A DNA stretch of 64,000 nucleotides from Streptomyces marianii (GTDB lineage: Bacteria; Actinomycetota; Actinomycetes; Streptomycetales; Streptomycetaceae): assembly GCF_005795905.1 (NCBI RefSeq), contig NZ_VAWE01000001.1, positions 2,452,501 to 2,516,500 on the forward strand, read 5' to 3'. The position numbers and the translations under genes were made by a program. Shown in pieces: positions 43,950 to 53,356 of this stretch. Position 1 is the stretch's first letter. Every line of letters begins with the position of its first letter. The notes below the pieces were generated by a model. It worked only from the letters and a program-made list of their open reading frames with translations. It ran no database searches and was not told where the DNA came from.

Positions 43950-46526
43950 TCAGCGCATCAGCACCCCCGCGCCCTCCCCCGTCACCTCGGTCGGCCACGC
44001 CACCAGACCGGGATCCGCCCCGTGCGGCAGCAGCGGGTGCGCGGGCAGCACCCGGACCGTGTAGCCGAACGGGCCGGTGCGGTCGAGGGCGAGCGGGCCC
44101 TCGTAGATCCACCGCCCGGCCGTGCCGGGCCCGCCGGCGGCCGGCTTCAGCGGGAAGGTCTGGGGATCGGCGATCGCGTCGTCCGAGTCGACCCGGCCCG
44201 CCACGGCCTGCACCTCGACGTCCTCGGGCCGGAGCGTGCCGAGGGTGACGCACACACGCAGGGCCAGCGTCGAACCGAGCTCCGCCGCGCCCGTGTCCGC
44301 GCCCGCCTCGACGTGGCCGACCGAGACGCCGGGCCAGGCCGCGCGCACCCGGGCCTTCCAGGCGGCCAGTTCGCCGGCCGCGCCGGTGTCCAGGGCGAGC
44401 AGCCGGTGGGCCCGGGCGGCCGGGGCGTAGAGTCGGTCCACGTACTCGCGGACCATCCGGTCCGCCAGGACCTTCGGGCCCAGCGCGGTGAGCGTGCGCC
44501 GGACCATCTCGGTCCAGCGGGCGGGGACCCCGTCCGCGCCCCGGTCGTAGAACAACGGCGCGATGCGCTCCCCGACCAGCCCGTACAGCGCGGCGGCCTC
44601 CAGGTCGTCGCGGCGGTCCTGGTCGTGCGCGGCGGTGCCGTCGGCCGTGGGCACGGCCCAGCCGAAGTCCGGTTCGTACCACTCGTCCCACCAGCCGTCG
44701 AGCACGGAGAGATTGAGGCACCCGTTGAGCGCGGCCTTCATCCCGCTGGTGCCGCACGCCTCCAGCGGCCGAAGCGGATTGTTCAGCCACACGTCGCAGC
44801 CCGGCAGCAGCCGCCGTGCCATCGCCATGCCGTAGTCGGGCAGGAAGACGATCCGGTGCCGGACCCGCGGGTCGTCCGCGAACCGCACCAGTTCCTGGAT
44901 CAGCCGCTTCCCGCCGTCGTCGGCGGGGTGCGCCTTGCCTGCGACGACGATCTGCACCGGCCGCTCGGGGTGCAGCAGCAGCTCCGTCAGCCGCTCCCGG
45001 TCGCGCAGCATGAGGGTGAGCCGCTTGTACGCGGGTACGCGGCGGGCGAACCCGACGGTGAGCACGTCCGGGTCCAGCACCCCGTCGATCCAGCCCAGTT
45101 CCGCCGTGCCGGAGCCGCGCTGGCGCCAGGACGCGTACAGCCGCCCGCGCACCTCGTGCACCAGTCGCTCCCGCAGCACCCGGCGCAGCTCCCAGAGATC
45201 GGCGTCCGGGGTCGCCGCGACGTCGTCGCCGAGGGCGAGCACCTCCGGGGCCACCCAGGTCGGGGCGTGCACCCCGTTGGTGACCGAGGTGATCGGGACC
45301 TCCGACGTGTCGAAGCCCGGCCACAGACCGCGGAACATCTCCCGGCTCACGGCGCCGTGCAGCGTGGAGACGCCGTTGGCGCGCTGCGCGAGGCGCAGCC
45401 CCATCACCGCCATGTTGAACACGTCCGGCTCACCGCCGGGGTAGCTCTCCGTGCCCAGCCCCAGCAACCGTCCCGCGTCGACGCCGGGCAGTTCGCCGTC
45501 CTCGCCGAAGTGACGGGCCACCAGCTCGCGGTCGAAGCGGTCGATACCGGCCGGGACGGGGGTGTGGGTGGTGAACACCGTCCCGGCCCTGACCGCCTCC
45601 AGCGCGGCGTCGAAGTCGAGACCGTACGTCAGCAGCTCCCGGATCCGCTCCAGCCCCTGGAAGCCGGCGTGGCCCTCGTTGGTGTGGAAGACCTCGGGCT
45701 CGGGATGGCCGGTGAGCCGGCAGTACGCGCGGACCGCGCGGACCCCGCCGATGCCCAGAAGCACCTCCTGCAGCAGCCGGTGCTCGCTGCCGCCGCCGTA
45801 CAGCCGGTCGGTGACGTCCCGCTCCCCCGGTGCGTTGTCCTCCACGTCCGAGTCCAGCAGCAGCAGCGGTACGCGGCCCACCTGCGCCTGCCAGATCCGG
45901 GCCCGCAGCGAGCGGCCGCCCGGCAGGTCGAGGGACACCTGGGCGGGGCTGCCGGCGGGCTCGCGGAGCAGGGTCAGCGGAAGCTCGTCGGGATCGAGGA
46001 CGGGGTAGTGCTCCTGCTGCCAGCCGTCGCGGGACAGCGACTGGCGGAAGTAGCCGTGCCGGTAGAGCAGCCCGACGCCGATCAGCGGGACTCCCAGATC
46101 GCTGGCGGCCTTCAGATGGTCGCCGGCGAGTATGCCCAGACCGCCCGAGTACTGCGGCAGCGCCGCGGTGATGCCGAACTCCGGCGAGAAGTAGGCGACG
46201 GCGGCGGGCAGGGGCGCGCCGTCGCCGGACTGCTCCTGGTACCACCGCCGCCCGCGCAGATAGGCGTCCAGGTCGCGGGCGGACTCCGAGACGCGGAACA
46301 GGAACTCAGGATCGGTGGCGAGTTCGGCGAGCCGGCTCGCGGTCACCGAACCGAGCAGCCGCACCGGGTCGCCGCCGGACGCCCGCCAGCCTGACGGGTC
46401 CGCGCCGCGGAACAGCTCCCGCGTCGGCGCATGCCACGACCAGCGCAGGTTGCGGGCCAGCTCGCTGAGCGGGGCGAGGGGTTCGGGGAGGACGGGGCGG
46501 ACGGTGAATCGACGAATGGCCTTCAC
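43950..46526 (-). CDS. glgP: Alpha-glucan phosphorylase (GT35)
   Basis: An 858-aa PLP enzyme releasing glucose-1-phosphate from glycogen-like glucan. Start at GTG 46526 (MKAIRRFTVRPVLPEPLAPL) with AAGGTGG eight bases upstream; the open frame continues upstream but into the kinase gene's territory. The PLP Lys is Lys597 in GTSGMKAALNG. This is the shorter actinobacterial-type phosphorylase rather than the E. coli MalP type. It stands on the opposite strand from glgE, and in related genomes the two are neighbours. Here five minus-strand genes of a different kind lie between them. Confidence 0.94.
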   Translation of the reverse strand: MKAIRRFTVRPVLPEPLAPLSELARNLRWSWHAPTRELFRGADPSGWRASGGDPVRLLGSVTASRLAELATDPEFLFRVSESARDLDAYLRGRRWYQEQSGDGAPLPAAVAYFSPEFGITAALPQYSGGLGILAGDHLKAASDLGVPLIGVGLLYRHGYFRQSLSRDGWQQEHYPVLDPDELPLTLLREPAGSPAQVSLDLPGGRSLRARIWQAQVGRVPLLLLDSDVEDNAPGERDVTDRLYGGGSEHRLLQEVLLGIGGVRAVRAYCRLTGHPEPEVFHTNEGHAGFQGLERIRELLTYGLDFDAALEAVRAGTVFTTHTPVPAGIDRFDRELVARHFGEDGELPGVDAGRLLGLGTESYPGGEPDVFNMAVMGLRLAQRANGVSTLHGAVSREMFRGLWPGFDTSEVPITSVTNGVHAPTWVAPEVLALGDDVAATPDADLWELRRVLRERLVHEVRGRLYASWRQRGSGTAELGWIDGVLDPDVLTVGFARRVPAYKRLTLMLRDRERLTELLLHPERPVQIVVAGKAHPADDGGKRLIQELVRFADDPRVRHRIVFLPDYGMAMARRLLPGCDVWLNNPLRPLEACGTSGMKAALNGCLNLSVLDGWWDEWYEPDFGWAVPTADGTAAHDQDRRDDLEAAALYGLVGERIAPLFYDRGADGVPARWTEMVRRTLTALGPKVLADRMVREYVDRLYAPAARAHRLLALDTGAAGELAAWKARVRAAWPGVSVGHVEAGADTGAAELGSTLALRVCVTLGTLRPEDVEVQAVAGRVDSDDAIADPQTFPLKPAAGGPGTAGRWIYEGPLALDRTGPFGYTVRVLPAHPLLPHGADPGLVAWPTEVTGEGAGVLMR

Positions 46527-46785
46527 AGGTCCCACCTTCGAAACGGGGTTCATCCGGGGACGCACGACGCTGTGCGCCCGTCCGACCCCTCGACCGTAAC
46601 GGCGCGCCGCCCGGCTCAACCACGGCGCGAGGAGGGCGCATCGAGCCGTGCCTCCATCGGCGGATCCCGGGCCGTGCCGCGTCCCGCGCCGCGAACAGGG
46701 GTTCGTACGGGGCCGGACGGGGCGGTCGCGCGGGCACCGGCCACGGTGCACGTCCCGGCCCGGCAACGGCCTGGGCCGGCTCGGG

Positions 46786-48756
46786 CTACGGCTCGCGTGT
46801 TCCGTCCGCCGCGCCGCCGGCGGCCGCCGGGAGCGCGTGCAGACTGCCGTGGGAAGCGGCCGCGTAGACGGTGCGGACGTCCGGGGCGTGGGCGGTGGCG
46901 AGGATCTGGCCGCCCAGGTCGAAGCTCTGCAGGGAGGCGCCGTCCGCCGCGTCCAGCAGATGCAGGCGGCCGTGCCAGCCGCCCGCGTAGACGGCGGTTC
47001 CATCGGCGCACAGCGAGAAGAACTCCTCTCCGTCCGCGTACTGGGCGCGCCAGACCTCCTCGCCGGTCTTGGCGCTGTGGCAGTGCACGACGCCCGCCGT
47101 GTCCCCGACGATCACCGTGTCGGCGACCCGTACGGGCGGGGCGACCACCGGCGCGCCGAGTCGGGTCTCCCACAGCGTGCCGCCGTCGGCCGCGGCCAGG
47201 CAGCGCAGTCCGCCGTCGCCGTCGGCGACCACGACGCCGTCGTCCAGTGCCAGCGGCGCCGCCGGCACGGGCGCGGGAAACCGCACGGCGCGGTCCCAGC
47301 ACGCGCGGCCCTCCTCGTCGTCGAGCGCGAGCAGTTCGCGGCCCTGCGCGGCCGAGAGGTAGACGTGCCGGGGACCTGCCGCGACGGGCTCCGCCGGGCC
47401 GCCGCCGGAGTCCGAGAGCGGTTCGGTACGCCACCAGACCCGGCGGGTGACGGCGTCGAAGTGGTGGATCCGGCCCGTCCCGTCGCCGAGGAACACGCTC
47501 TGCCCGCGCAGCACCACCCGCGCGTACGGAAGGCTCCCGGCGGGGACGGACCACCAGAGGGTGCGGGCCCGGGTGTCCCAGGACTCCAGCCGGCCCGCGG
47601 AGTCGCACACCAGCAGCAGGGCGCCCTCGGCGCACAGCTGGACGGGGGGCGCGAAGTCCCGGAGCCGCGCCTGTTCCCGACCGCTCGCCGCGTCGAGCCA
47701 GCGCACGTCGCCGCCGCCGTCCGCGGTCACGACACCGCCGTGGCCGGTGGACACGACCTGGTGCGGCCATTCCCCCGCGCCGGCACTCCAGTTGCGCCGG
47801 CCGGCGCGGAACGGCACGGTGAGGTCGGGACCGTTGCCGGCGCCCGTGAGCAGTGCCCTCAGCTCGGACCGGTACTGCGCCAGAGTCCGCGCGACGTCAC
47901 CCGGGAGCCTGAGGGTGCCCGGTTCGCCGAAGCCCTCGGCGACCTCGGCGAGGGTCGGGCGGTCGGCCGGGTCCTCCGCCAGGCAGGCGCGGATCAGGCG
48001 CCCCGCCCGGTCGTCCGGCAGCCCCGACAGGTCGGGCGCGGTGCCCGACACCCGGCGCAGCAGCATCGCGCGGGCGTCCCGCTCCCCGGTGTACGGCGGA
48101 TGCCCGGTCAGCCCGTACAGCACGATCGCGCCGATCCCGAAGACATCGGTCGCGTTCACCGTCTTCGCCAGGCCCATGATCTGCTCGGGCGCGCAGAAGT
48201 GCGGATGGCCGATGACGGTGTCCAGGCTCACCGTCACCCGCTGTCCCCGGATGCGGGTCAGCCCGAAGTCGATGATCCAGGGCCCGTCCTGGGTCATCAG
48301 CACGTTGCCGGGGTGCAGGTCCCGGTGCAGAAGGCCCTTGCCGTGCGCGGTGCTCAGGGTGTCGACGAGCTCGGCGGCCACGGAGTGCACCGTGTCGCGG
48401 GGCAGTGCGCCCCCGTGCGACTCCAGGATGCGGTAGAGCGAGAGGCCGGGGATGAAACGCGTCGCCAGGGTGGGCTGCCGTCCCGCGCCGAAGTCGAAGA
48501 CGAGCAACTCGGGGATGCGGGCCCCCTTGCAGCGGTCGAGCGCCTTGCTCTCCTGGTGGAAGCGCTGCAGATGCTGGGCGTCCTCGGTGAATTCGGACTT
48601 GAGCAGCTTCACGGCCCCGAGGGTGTCGAGGCCCCGCTCCTCGGCCGACTGACGGCCGAGGTAGACGGTGCCGAACCCGCCCGTGCCCAGTCTGCCGAGC
48701 AGCCGGAACCCCGCGGCCTCGGGCGGGTCGACGGCCGGATCCAGCGGCTTCACCAT
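46786..48756 (-). CDS. Soluble Ser/Thr protein kinase with C-terminal PQQ-type beta-propeller
   Basis: A 656-aa fusion. Kinase domain about 17-270: glycine loop GRLGTGGFGTVYLG, Lys50, Glu69, catalytic HRDLHPGN (Asp146, Asn151) and DFG at 163-165, all present, so it should be active. Note His after HRDL instead of Lys. From about 335 to the end are PQQ/WD-like propeller repeats (VRWLDAASGRE, LWETRLGAPVVAPPV). There is no membrane helix between them, unlike receptor-type PQQ kinases. The C-terminal half is then an intracellular sensor or scaffold. GAGGAGAGG precedes the ATG. It is the last gene of the five-gene minus-strand cluster, 99 bp after the vWA gene. Confidence 0.92.
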   Translation of the reverse strand: MVKPLDPAVDPPEAAGFRLLGRLGTGGFGTVYLGRQSAEERGLDTLGAVKLLKSEFTEDAQHLQRFHQESKALDRCKGARIPELLVFDFGAGRQPTLATRFIPGLSLYRILESHGGALPRDTVHSVAAELVDTLSTAHGKGLLHRDLHPGNVLMTQDGPWIIDFGLTRIRGQRVTVSLDTVIGHPHFCAPEQIMGLAKTVNATDVFGIGAIVLYGLTGHPPYTGERDARAMLLRRVSGTAPDLSGLPDDRAGRLIRACLAEDPADRPTLAEVAEGFGEPGTLRLPGDVARTLAQYRSELRALLTGAGNGPDLTVPFRAGRRNWSAGAGEWPHQVVSTGHGGVVTADGGGDVRWLDAASGREQARLRDFAPPVQLCAEGALLLVCDSAGRLESWDTRARTLWWSVPAGSLPYARVVLRGQSVFLGDGTGRIHHFDAVTRRVWWRTEPLSDSGGGPAEPVAAGPRHVYLSAAQGRELLALDDEEGRACWDRAVRFPAPVPAAPLALDDGVVVADGDGGLRCLAAADGGTLWETRLGAPVVAPPVRVADTVIVGDTAGVVHCHSAKTGEEVWRAQYADGEEFFSLCADGTAVYAGGWHGRLHLLDAADGASLQSFDLGGQILATAHAPDVRTVYAAASHGSLHALPAAAGGAADGTREP

Positions 48757-48855
48757 GACGGGGTCCTCTCCTCGGGCGGCTGGTGCGGGTGGTGGGGAAC
48801 GGCAGGGACTCCCGGGAGCACGTCGCGCGGAAGGGCGCCCGGAGCCGCATCCGGA

Positions 48856-50460
48856 TCACTGCATGGCGACGGCCTGGCTCCCGGTCTCGTGCGAGAACCC
48901 GATGCCGCACAGCACAGTGGACTTGCCGAGTTCGCACGTGCCGCTGTCGCGCAGCCGCTCCCCGCCCGGTCGCGGGGCCTCGCGGTCGCACCGCAGGACG
49001 AGCACGAGCCGGCCACCCTCGTGGCCTCCGCGGACGGTGATCCGCGCCCGTACGTCACCCGCGTCCGTCTCCTCGCTGACCTCCCGGCCGCGCAGCGCCA
49101 GCGTCTGGCGGCTACCGGTCCGCAGGTCGGTCACGGTCAGCACGCCGGACAGCGTGGGACGGCGGCGCTTGTACGCACGCCACCCGGCCGCCCCTCCGAG
49201 CAGAGCGACGAGCAGCACCAGCGGGTAGAACCAGCCCGGGGCCCGTCCGGGGACGGTCCCGACGAGGTCCACGTCCGTGACGGACGGACCGCCCGTGGTG
49301 AACTTCGCGTACCCCAGCGAGCTGCGGACGGCGGGTGTCCACGGCGAGGAGACGTCGGCCCGGAGGTCCAGCCCGGCGCGGAAGTCCCGGGCTCCCGGGA
49401 TCAGGGCGAACTCCGGATCCTGGTTCCACGCCAGCGTCAGCTCGACCGTACGGCTCTGCCCCGGAGCCAGGTCCACGGCCCGCCCCGCACCGCTGACGTC
49501 CACGTCCGGACCGCCTCGTTCGGCGACCGCCCGCAGGGTGACCCGCAGCGGGACGTGCCGGGCCTCGGACGACAGCGTGACGCGCACGGTCCTGGAGCGG
49601 GCGCCCGTACGGTCCCCGGTGGCCATGGTGACCGCTCCGGGCCCGGGCCGGCGCACCCCCTCCCCCTCGACGGAGACGGCCACCCCCTTCCCCTCGTCCG
49701 CCCGGAGGACGCTCACGGCCTTCTCCGCGCGCACCTGGTCCTTGGCGACGCCGAGCTGTGTGCCCAGCGCCGCGGGGTCCACGGGCAGGATGCGCGGGGC
49801 GCCGAACGCTCCGCCGAGGACCTCGCCGACGCGGGTGCCCTCGGCGAGCGGCACACCGTAGCCGACGATCTTCCGGTTGGTCCCCATCGCCGAGTAGCGC
49901 TCCTTGAGGCGCTTCCACGCCGGAGTGCCCTGGCGCTCGTACGGGCTGCCCGGCGCGTTGACGGCGCCGTCGGTCAGCAGGAGCACCGCCCCGACCGGGG
50001 CCGTGCTGCGGTTGAGCTGCTCGGCGGCGGCCTCCAGCGCGGATCCGTGGTCGCTGGCCGACTCCGTGGCGGTGGCCGGGAGCCCCTTGGCGAAGAGGCC
50101 GCCGCCGCCCTTCGCCTTCACCGGGGACATGGGGTGGATGACGCTCGTGGCCCGGCCGAAGGTGACGACCGCGACCTCGTCGGCGGGGGTGAGGGTCCTG
50201 AGGAAGGCGTCCAGCCGCCGTTTGACGGTGGCGTAGAGCGGTGCGCCGTCGGGGCCGCGGTCCTGCATGGAGCTGGAGGTGTCGATGAGGACGACGTACG
50301 CCGCCGGCACCTCGTCGACCTTCAGCGAACGGTAGATGCCCTCGCGCGGGAGCGGGGTGTCGGCGGCCGGAGCGGCGGCGGCCGGAGCGCCGGACGCGGC
50401 CAGCGCGGCGCCGAGGGCGAGAGGCAGGGCGCGGCGCGCCGTTGCGTGGACGGTGAGCAT
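48856..50460 (-). CDS. Membrane-anchored vWA-domain protein
   Basis: A 534-aa protein from ATG 50460. Signal peptide about 1-30 (RRALPLALGAALAASGAPAA), then a von Willebrand A domain with intact MIDAS (Asp60-Thr-Ser62-Ser-Ser64 in LIDTSSSM), a beta-rich region, one membrane helix near residues 415-435 (WFYPLVLLVALLGGAAGW), and about 100 cytosolic residues at the C-terminus (TLSGVLTVTDLRTGSRQTL). So the metal-binding domain faces out and the tail faces in. The outside-in layout lets it relay a cell-surface or envelope signal to the neighbouring soluble proteins. It is 255 bp after the GAP1-like gene. Confidence 0.88.
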   Translation of the reverse strand: MLTVHATARRALPLALGAALAASGAPAAAAPAADTPLPREGIYRSLKVDEVPAAYVVLIDTSSSMQDRGPDGAPLYATVKRRLDAFLRTLTPADEVAVVTFGRATSVIHPMSPVKAKGGGGLFAKGLPATATESASDHGSALEAAAEQLNRSTAPVGAVLLLTDGAVNAPGSPYERQGTPAWKRLKERYSAMGTNRKIVGYGVPLAEGTRVGEVLGGAFGAPRILPVDPAALGTQLGVAKDQVRAEKAVSVLRADEGKGVAVSVEGEGVRRPGPGAVTMATGDRTGARSRTVRVTLSSEARHVPLRVTLRAVAERGGPDVDVSGAGRAVDLAPGQSRTVELTLAWNQDPEFALIPGARDFRAGLDLRADVSSPWTPAVRSSLGYAKFTTGGPSVTDVDLVGTVPGRAPGWFYPLVLLVALLGGAAGWRAYKRRRPTLSGVLTVTDLRTGSRQTLALRGREVSEETDAGDVRARITVRGGHEGGRLVLVLRCDREAPRPGGERLRDSGTCELGKSTVLCGIGFSHETGSQAVAMQ

Positions 50461-50715
50461 GAGGGGTCCCCCCTGTGACGTGCGTGGAACGGGCCTCGGG
50501 GCCCGGCGTTGCGCCGGGGCCGGGAGCGGCCGGTGGGGCGGTGGTGGGTACGGCGGGTGTCGCGGTGTTGCGGGCACTGCGTGTCGGCGCGGCGGGTGCT
50601 GCGAACCGGTGGGGCGGGGCGTTTCGTGCGGGTACGGCGGCCGCTGCGGGCGGACGGTTGTCGGGGGCTCCGGGCGGGGTTACGAGCGGGCGGCTGCCGC
50701 GGGCGCGGGGCGGGG
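50461..50715. other. 255-bp intergenic gap inside the five-gene cluster
   Basis: Extremely G-rich on the plus strand, lacking stems or a recognisable promoter. It is the widest gap within the cluster, so a separate promoter for the last two genes (vWA and kinase) is possible. Confidence 0.4.
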
Positions 50716-53319
50716 CTAGGAGCGGGTGGGGAAAGCGGCGGCCGTGGCCCCGAGTTCCCGCAGCCGGGCGATCTCCTGCTCCGTCCTCCGCTGCTTGTGC
50801 CGGAGGTCCCGGATCTCCTGCTCGATCCCGGTCCGTTCCGCGGTCAGTTGCCGGATGGCGTGGTCGCGGTAGTGCTGCCAGATCCGGGGATCCCGGCCGC
50901 CCCGGGCGAAGGCGAGTTCCAGCTCCTGCGTCTCCTCCAGTGCCCGCCCCACGCCGGTGTAGGGCTCCCAGGCCAGGCGGTACGAGGTGAGGATCGCGAG
51001 GACGCGGTGGCCGGTGCGTTCCCGTGCGGCCCAGGACTGCAGGGGGGCGCAGAGCTGGTCGGTGCCGGCCCCGGCCCGGCGGGCCGCGTAGAGCTGCGCC
51101 GCGAGTTCGCCGAGGTCCTCGGGGCTGTCCTTGGCCCGTAGGGCGGTACGGTGCACGACGCGGAGCGTCAGGGCCGTCGACAGTTGGGGCAGTCGCCCCG
51201 CGAGGCGGTTCAGCCACTGTTCGTCCAGCTCGGTCTCGTGCCAGTCGGGGTCCTCGGTCAGCAGCCGGACGGCGTCCGCCACGACCTGGACGTGCGGGCC
51301 GTGCCGGTCGAGCAGACGTGACGTCAGTTCCCGGCCGGCGCGCCCGGGACCCTCGCCGGTCTGCGGATCGACCTCCAGGACCCACTTCAGCAGCGTCTGG
51401 ACCACGAGCGTGGCGTTGCTGCGCACGGTGTGCGACTCCAGCTCGGCGCACAGCGTCGAGACATAGCCGTCGAGGCGGGGGCCGAGGCCGCCGGAGCCGG
51501 GCTTCTCCGGAGCCTCGGCCAGGGCGAGGAGGGCCAGGGGCGGAAGTCCTGTGAGAGCGCAGAGCACGTCCCAGCGGGCGGCGGTCTCCGGTCGCACGGC
51601 CTGCGGGGGGTGGGTCAGCGCCCGGGTGAGCAGAAGGTGGGGCGGCTCCTCGAAGGGGTCGGACGGGGTCTTGAGGAAGGCGCAGTTGACGAGGCGCTGG
51701 AAGAACTCCTCCTGGAGCAGGTACTCCGCGCGCCCACACGCCGCGGCCGCCCCGAGCAGTCGTACGGCGGCCTCCGGGTGCGCGGTGGTCCACTTCCGGG
51801 AGGGCGTGCCGTGCCCGGATTCCAGCAGTCCGTACAGCGGGGTGAGTTCCGCGCTGCCCGCGGCCCGGGGCGGGGACCCGTCGCCGAGCCACCGGAGCCA
51901 GGCCAGGACGTCCGCGGCGGGGTCGGGTCCGGCGCAGAGGGCGTGGACGAGGCGGCCTGCGAGGCCGGGGGTGCCCAGCAGCAGGGACTGGGTGAAGGCC
52001 ATGGTGCCCTCGGCGAACGGCGCCACGGCGGGCAGGAGTTGTTCCACGACGGGGTCGGGGGCCTCCGATCCCTTCCGGTCCCGCACCTCGCCGATGACGA
52101 ACGCCAGGACCTGGTCGAGGGGCTCCAGGTCCTCCTTCGTGCCGGAGGTGGCGGCGCGCGCGGTCTGGAACCGGCCCCGGGCCCGTTCCGGCTCGTCGTT
52201 CAGCAGATCGTCGACGAGCTGGTCGCGGAAGGCCGCCGAGACCTCGTGGTGCTTCAGGTGGCGGGCGAGGGGGGCCATGTCGGTGGAGTGGCCCGCCAGC
52301 TTCTGCCCGGAGAGGACGGTGACGGAACGGGGGTCGGCCAGCGGGTGCCGGAGGGCCGCGTCGATGCGGTCGCCCTCCACCTCCCGCCCCGCGCGGACCT
52401 CCTGCGCGACGGCGAGCGCCGGGTCGAGGCCGCCGAGTACCCGGAGGGCTTCCCCGTGCGCGTCCGGGCCGTCGATGTCCATCGGTTCGCGCGCGTCCGC
52501 CAGATGTCCCAGGACCATCTCGCTCCCGTGCCGGGCCCACGCCTCGATCAGCAGGTCGCGGTAGGAGCGCGCGTCGGCGGACAGTCCGCCGACGTCCGGG
52601 AGCTCCCCGCCCCAGGCCAGGCTGACGACGCCCGGAGCCTCGTCGGGGACTCCCCAGTACAGGCGCATGGGGACCTCGGACCCCGAGGAGACCCAGGTGG
52701 CGGCCGAGAGGGTGCGGCGCATTCCGAAGGGCAGCATGGCCGCGACGCAGTCGAGGACGTCCAGCAGCACGAGCGGGTCGTACATGCGGCCCCCCGTCAC
52801 CACCACCTTGCCGTCCAGCAGGTATCCGGCGGCCGCCGCCAGCCAGTGGACGGCCTCGGTCACGCTGGGCCCGACGTGTGCGGTCACCTGGGTCACGAGC
52901 CGCCCGCCCGCCGTGACGGGCAACCGGGCCGGTGCGGCGCCCGCCCCCGCGAGCCGCGGCGCGGCGTCCAGCGCGGCCCTGGCCAGTCCGCACCAGCCGA
53001 GGGCGAGGCCGTCGACCTCGGCCGCGGGTACGGCGAAGTGGCTGATCCGGCAGATCGGACGGTTCGTCCGGTCGACGGCGTCGGTGCCCTCGAGGAGGAA
53101 GACGCCCACCGTCGGGGTCCCGTTCGGTGCGGTGCAGGGCCCGATGGTGATCCACGGCAGCCGGTCCCCTGGCGCGGGGGTGCCGGGCGACCAGTGGTGG
53201 ATGTCGCCGTTGAAGTCGGCGCTCCGGTCCGGCGGGCAGGCGGCCAGCACCCTGTAGCCGCTGTTGGTATGGGGTTCCTTGCCCCACAGGGCCCAGTCGG
53301 CCGTCAGTCCCGGTGCCAT
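50716..53319 (-). CDS. GAP1-like (GTPase-associated protein 1-related) large protein
   Basis: An 867-aa soluble protein. The N-terminal region (about 1-140; WALWGKEPHTNSGYRVLAAC, SHFAVPAAEVDGLALGWCG) resembles the GAP1-N2 domain; the middle (about 150-270; LLDVLDCVAAMLPFGMRRTLS, VPMRLYWG) fits GAP1-M. A long helical part follows, ending in a coiled coil (GIEQEIRDLRHKQRRTEQEI). These domains are known from predicted conflict systems where they partner a GTPase. ATG 53319 has GAGAGGAG about ten bases upstream. It lies 37 bp after the GTPase gene, supporting a GTPase/GAP1 pair. No enzymatic motif is apparent. The family assignment is from memory of Pfam-type patterns and should be tested. Confidence 0.75.
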   Translation of the reverse strand: MAPGLTADWALWGKEPHTNSGYRVLAACPPDRSADFNGDIHHWSPGTPAPGDRLPWITIGPCTAPNGTPTVGVFLLEGTDAVDRTNRPICRISHFAVPAAEVDGLALGWCGLARAALDAAPRLAGAGAAPARLPVTAGGRLVTQVTAHVGPSVTEAVHWLAAAAGYLLDGKVVVTGGRMYDPLVLLDVLDCVAAMLPFGMRRTLSAATWVSSGSEVPMRLYWGVPDEAPGVVSLAWGGELPDVGGLSADARSYRDLLIEAWARHGSEMVLGHLADAREPMDIDGPDAHGEALRVLGGLDPALAVAQEVRAGREVEGDRIDAALRHPLADPRSVTVLSGQKLAGHSTDMAPLARHLKHHEVSAAFRDQLVDDLLNDEPERARGRFQTARAATSGTKEDLEPLDQVLAFVIGEVRDRKGSEAPDPVVEQLLPAVAPFAEGTMAFTQSLLLGTPGLAGRLVHALCAGPDPAADVLAWLRWLGDGSPPRAAGSAELTPLYGLLESGHGTPSRKWTTAHPEAAVRLLGAAAACGRAEYLLQEEFFQRLVNCAFLKTPSDPFEEPPHLLLTRALTHPPQAVRPETAARWDVLCALTGLPPLALLALAEAPEKPGSGGLGPRLDGYVSTLCAELESHTVRSNATLVVQTLLKWVLEVDPQTGEGPGRAGRELTSRLLDRHGPHVQVVADAVRLLTEDPDWHETELDEQWLNRLAGRLPQLSTALTLRVVHRTALRAKDSPEDLGELAAQLYAARRAGAGTDQLCAPLQSWAARERTGHRVLAILTSYRLAWEPYTGVGRALEETQELELAFARGGRDPRIWQHYRDHAIRQLTAERTGIEQEIRDLRHKQRRTEQEIARLRELGATAAAFPTRS

Positions 53320-53356
53320 GGCGGGTTCTCCTCTCGTGCGCTTCTCGGGTGCCGGG

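Noticed and set aside
49112..53287. 1391-aa frame spanning the vWA and GAP1-like genes
   Set aside because: Different frame from both real proteins and full of Arg/Pro/Gly filler.
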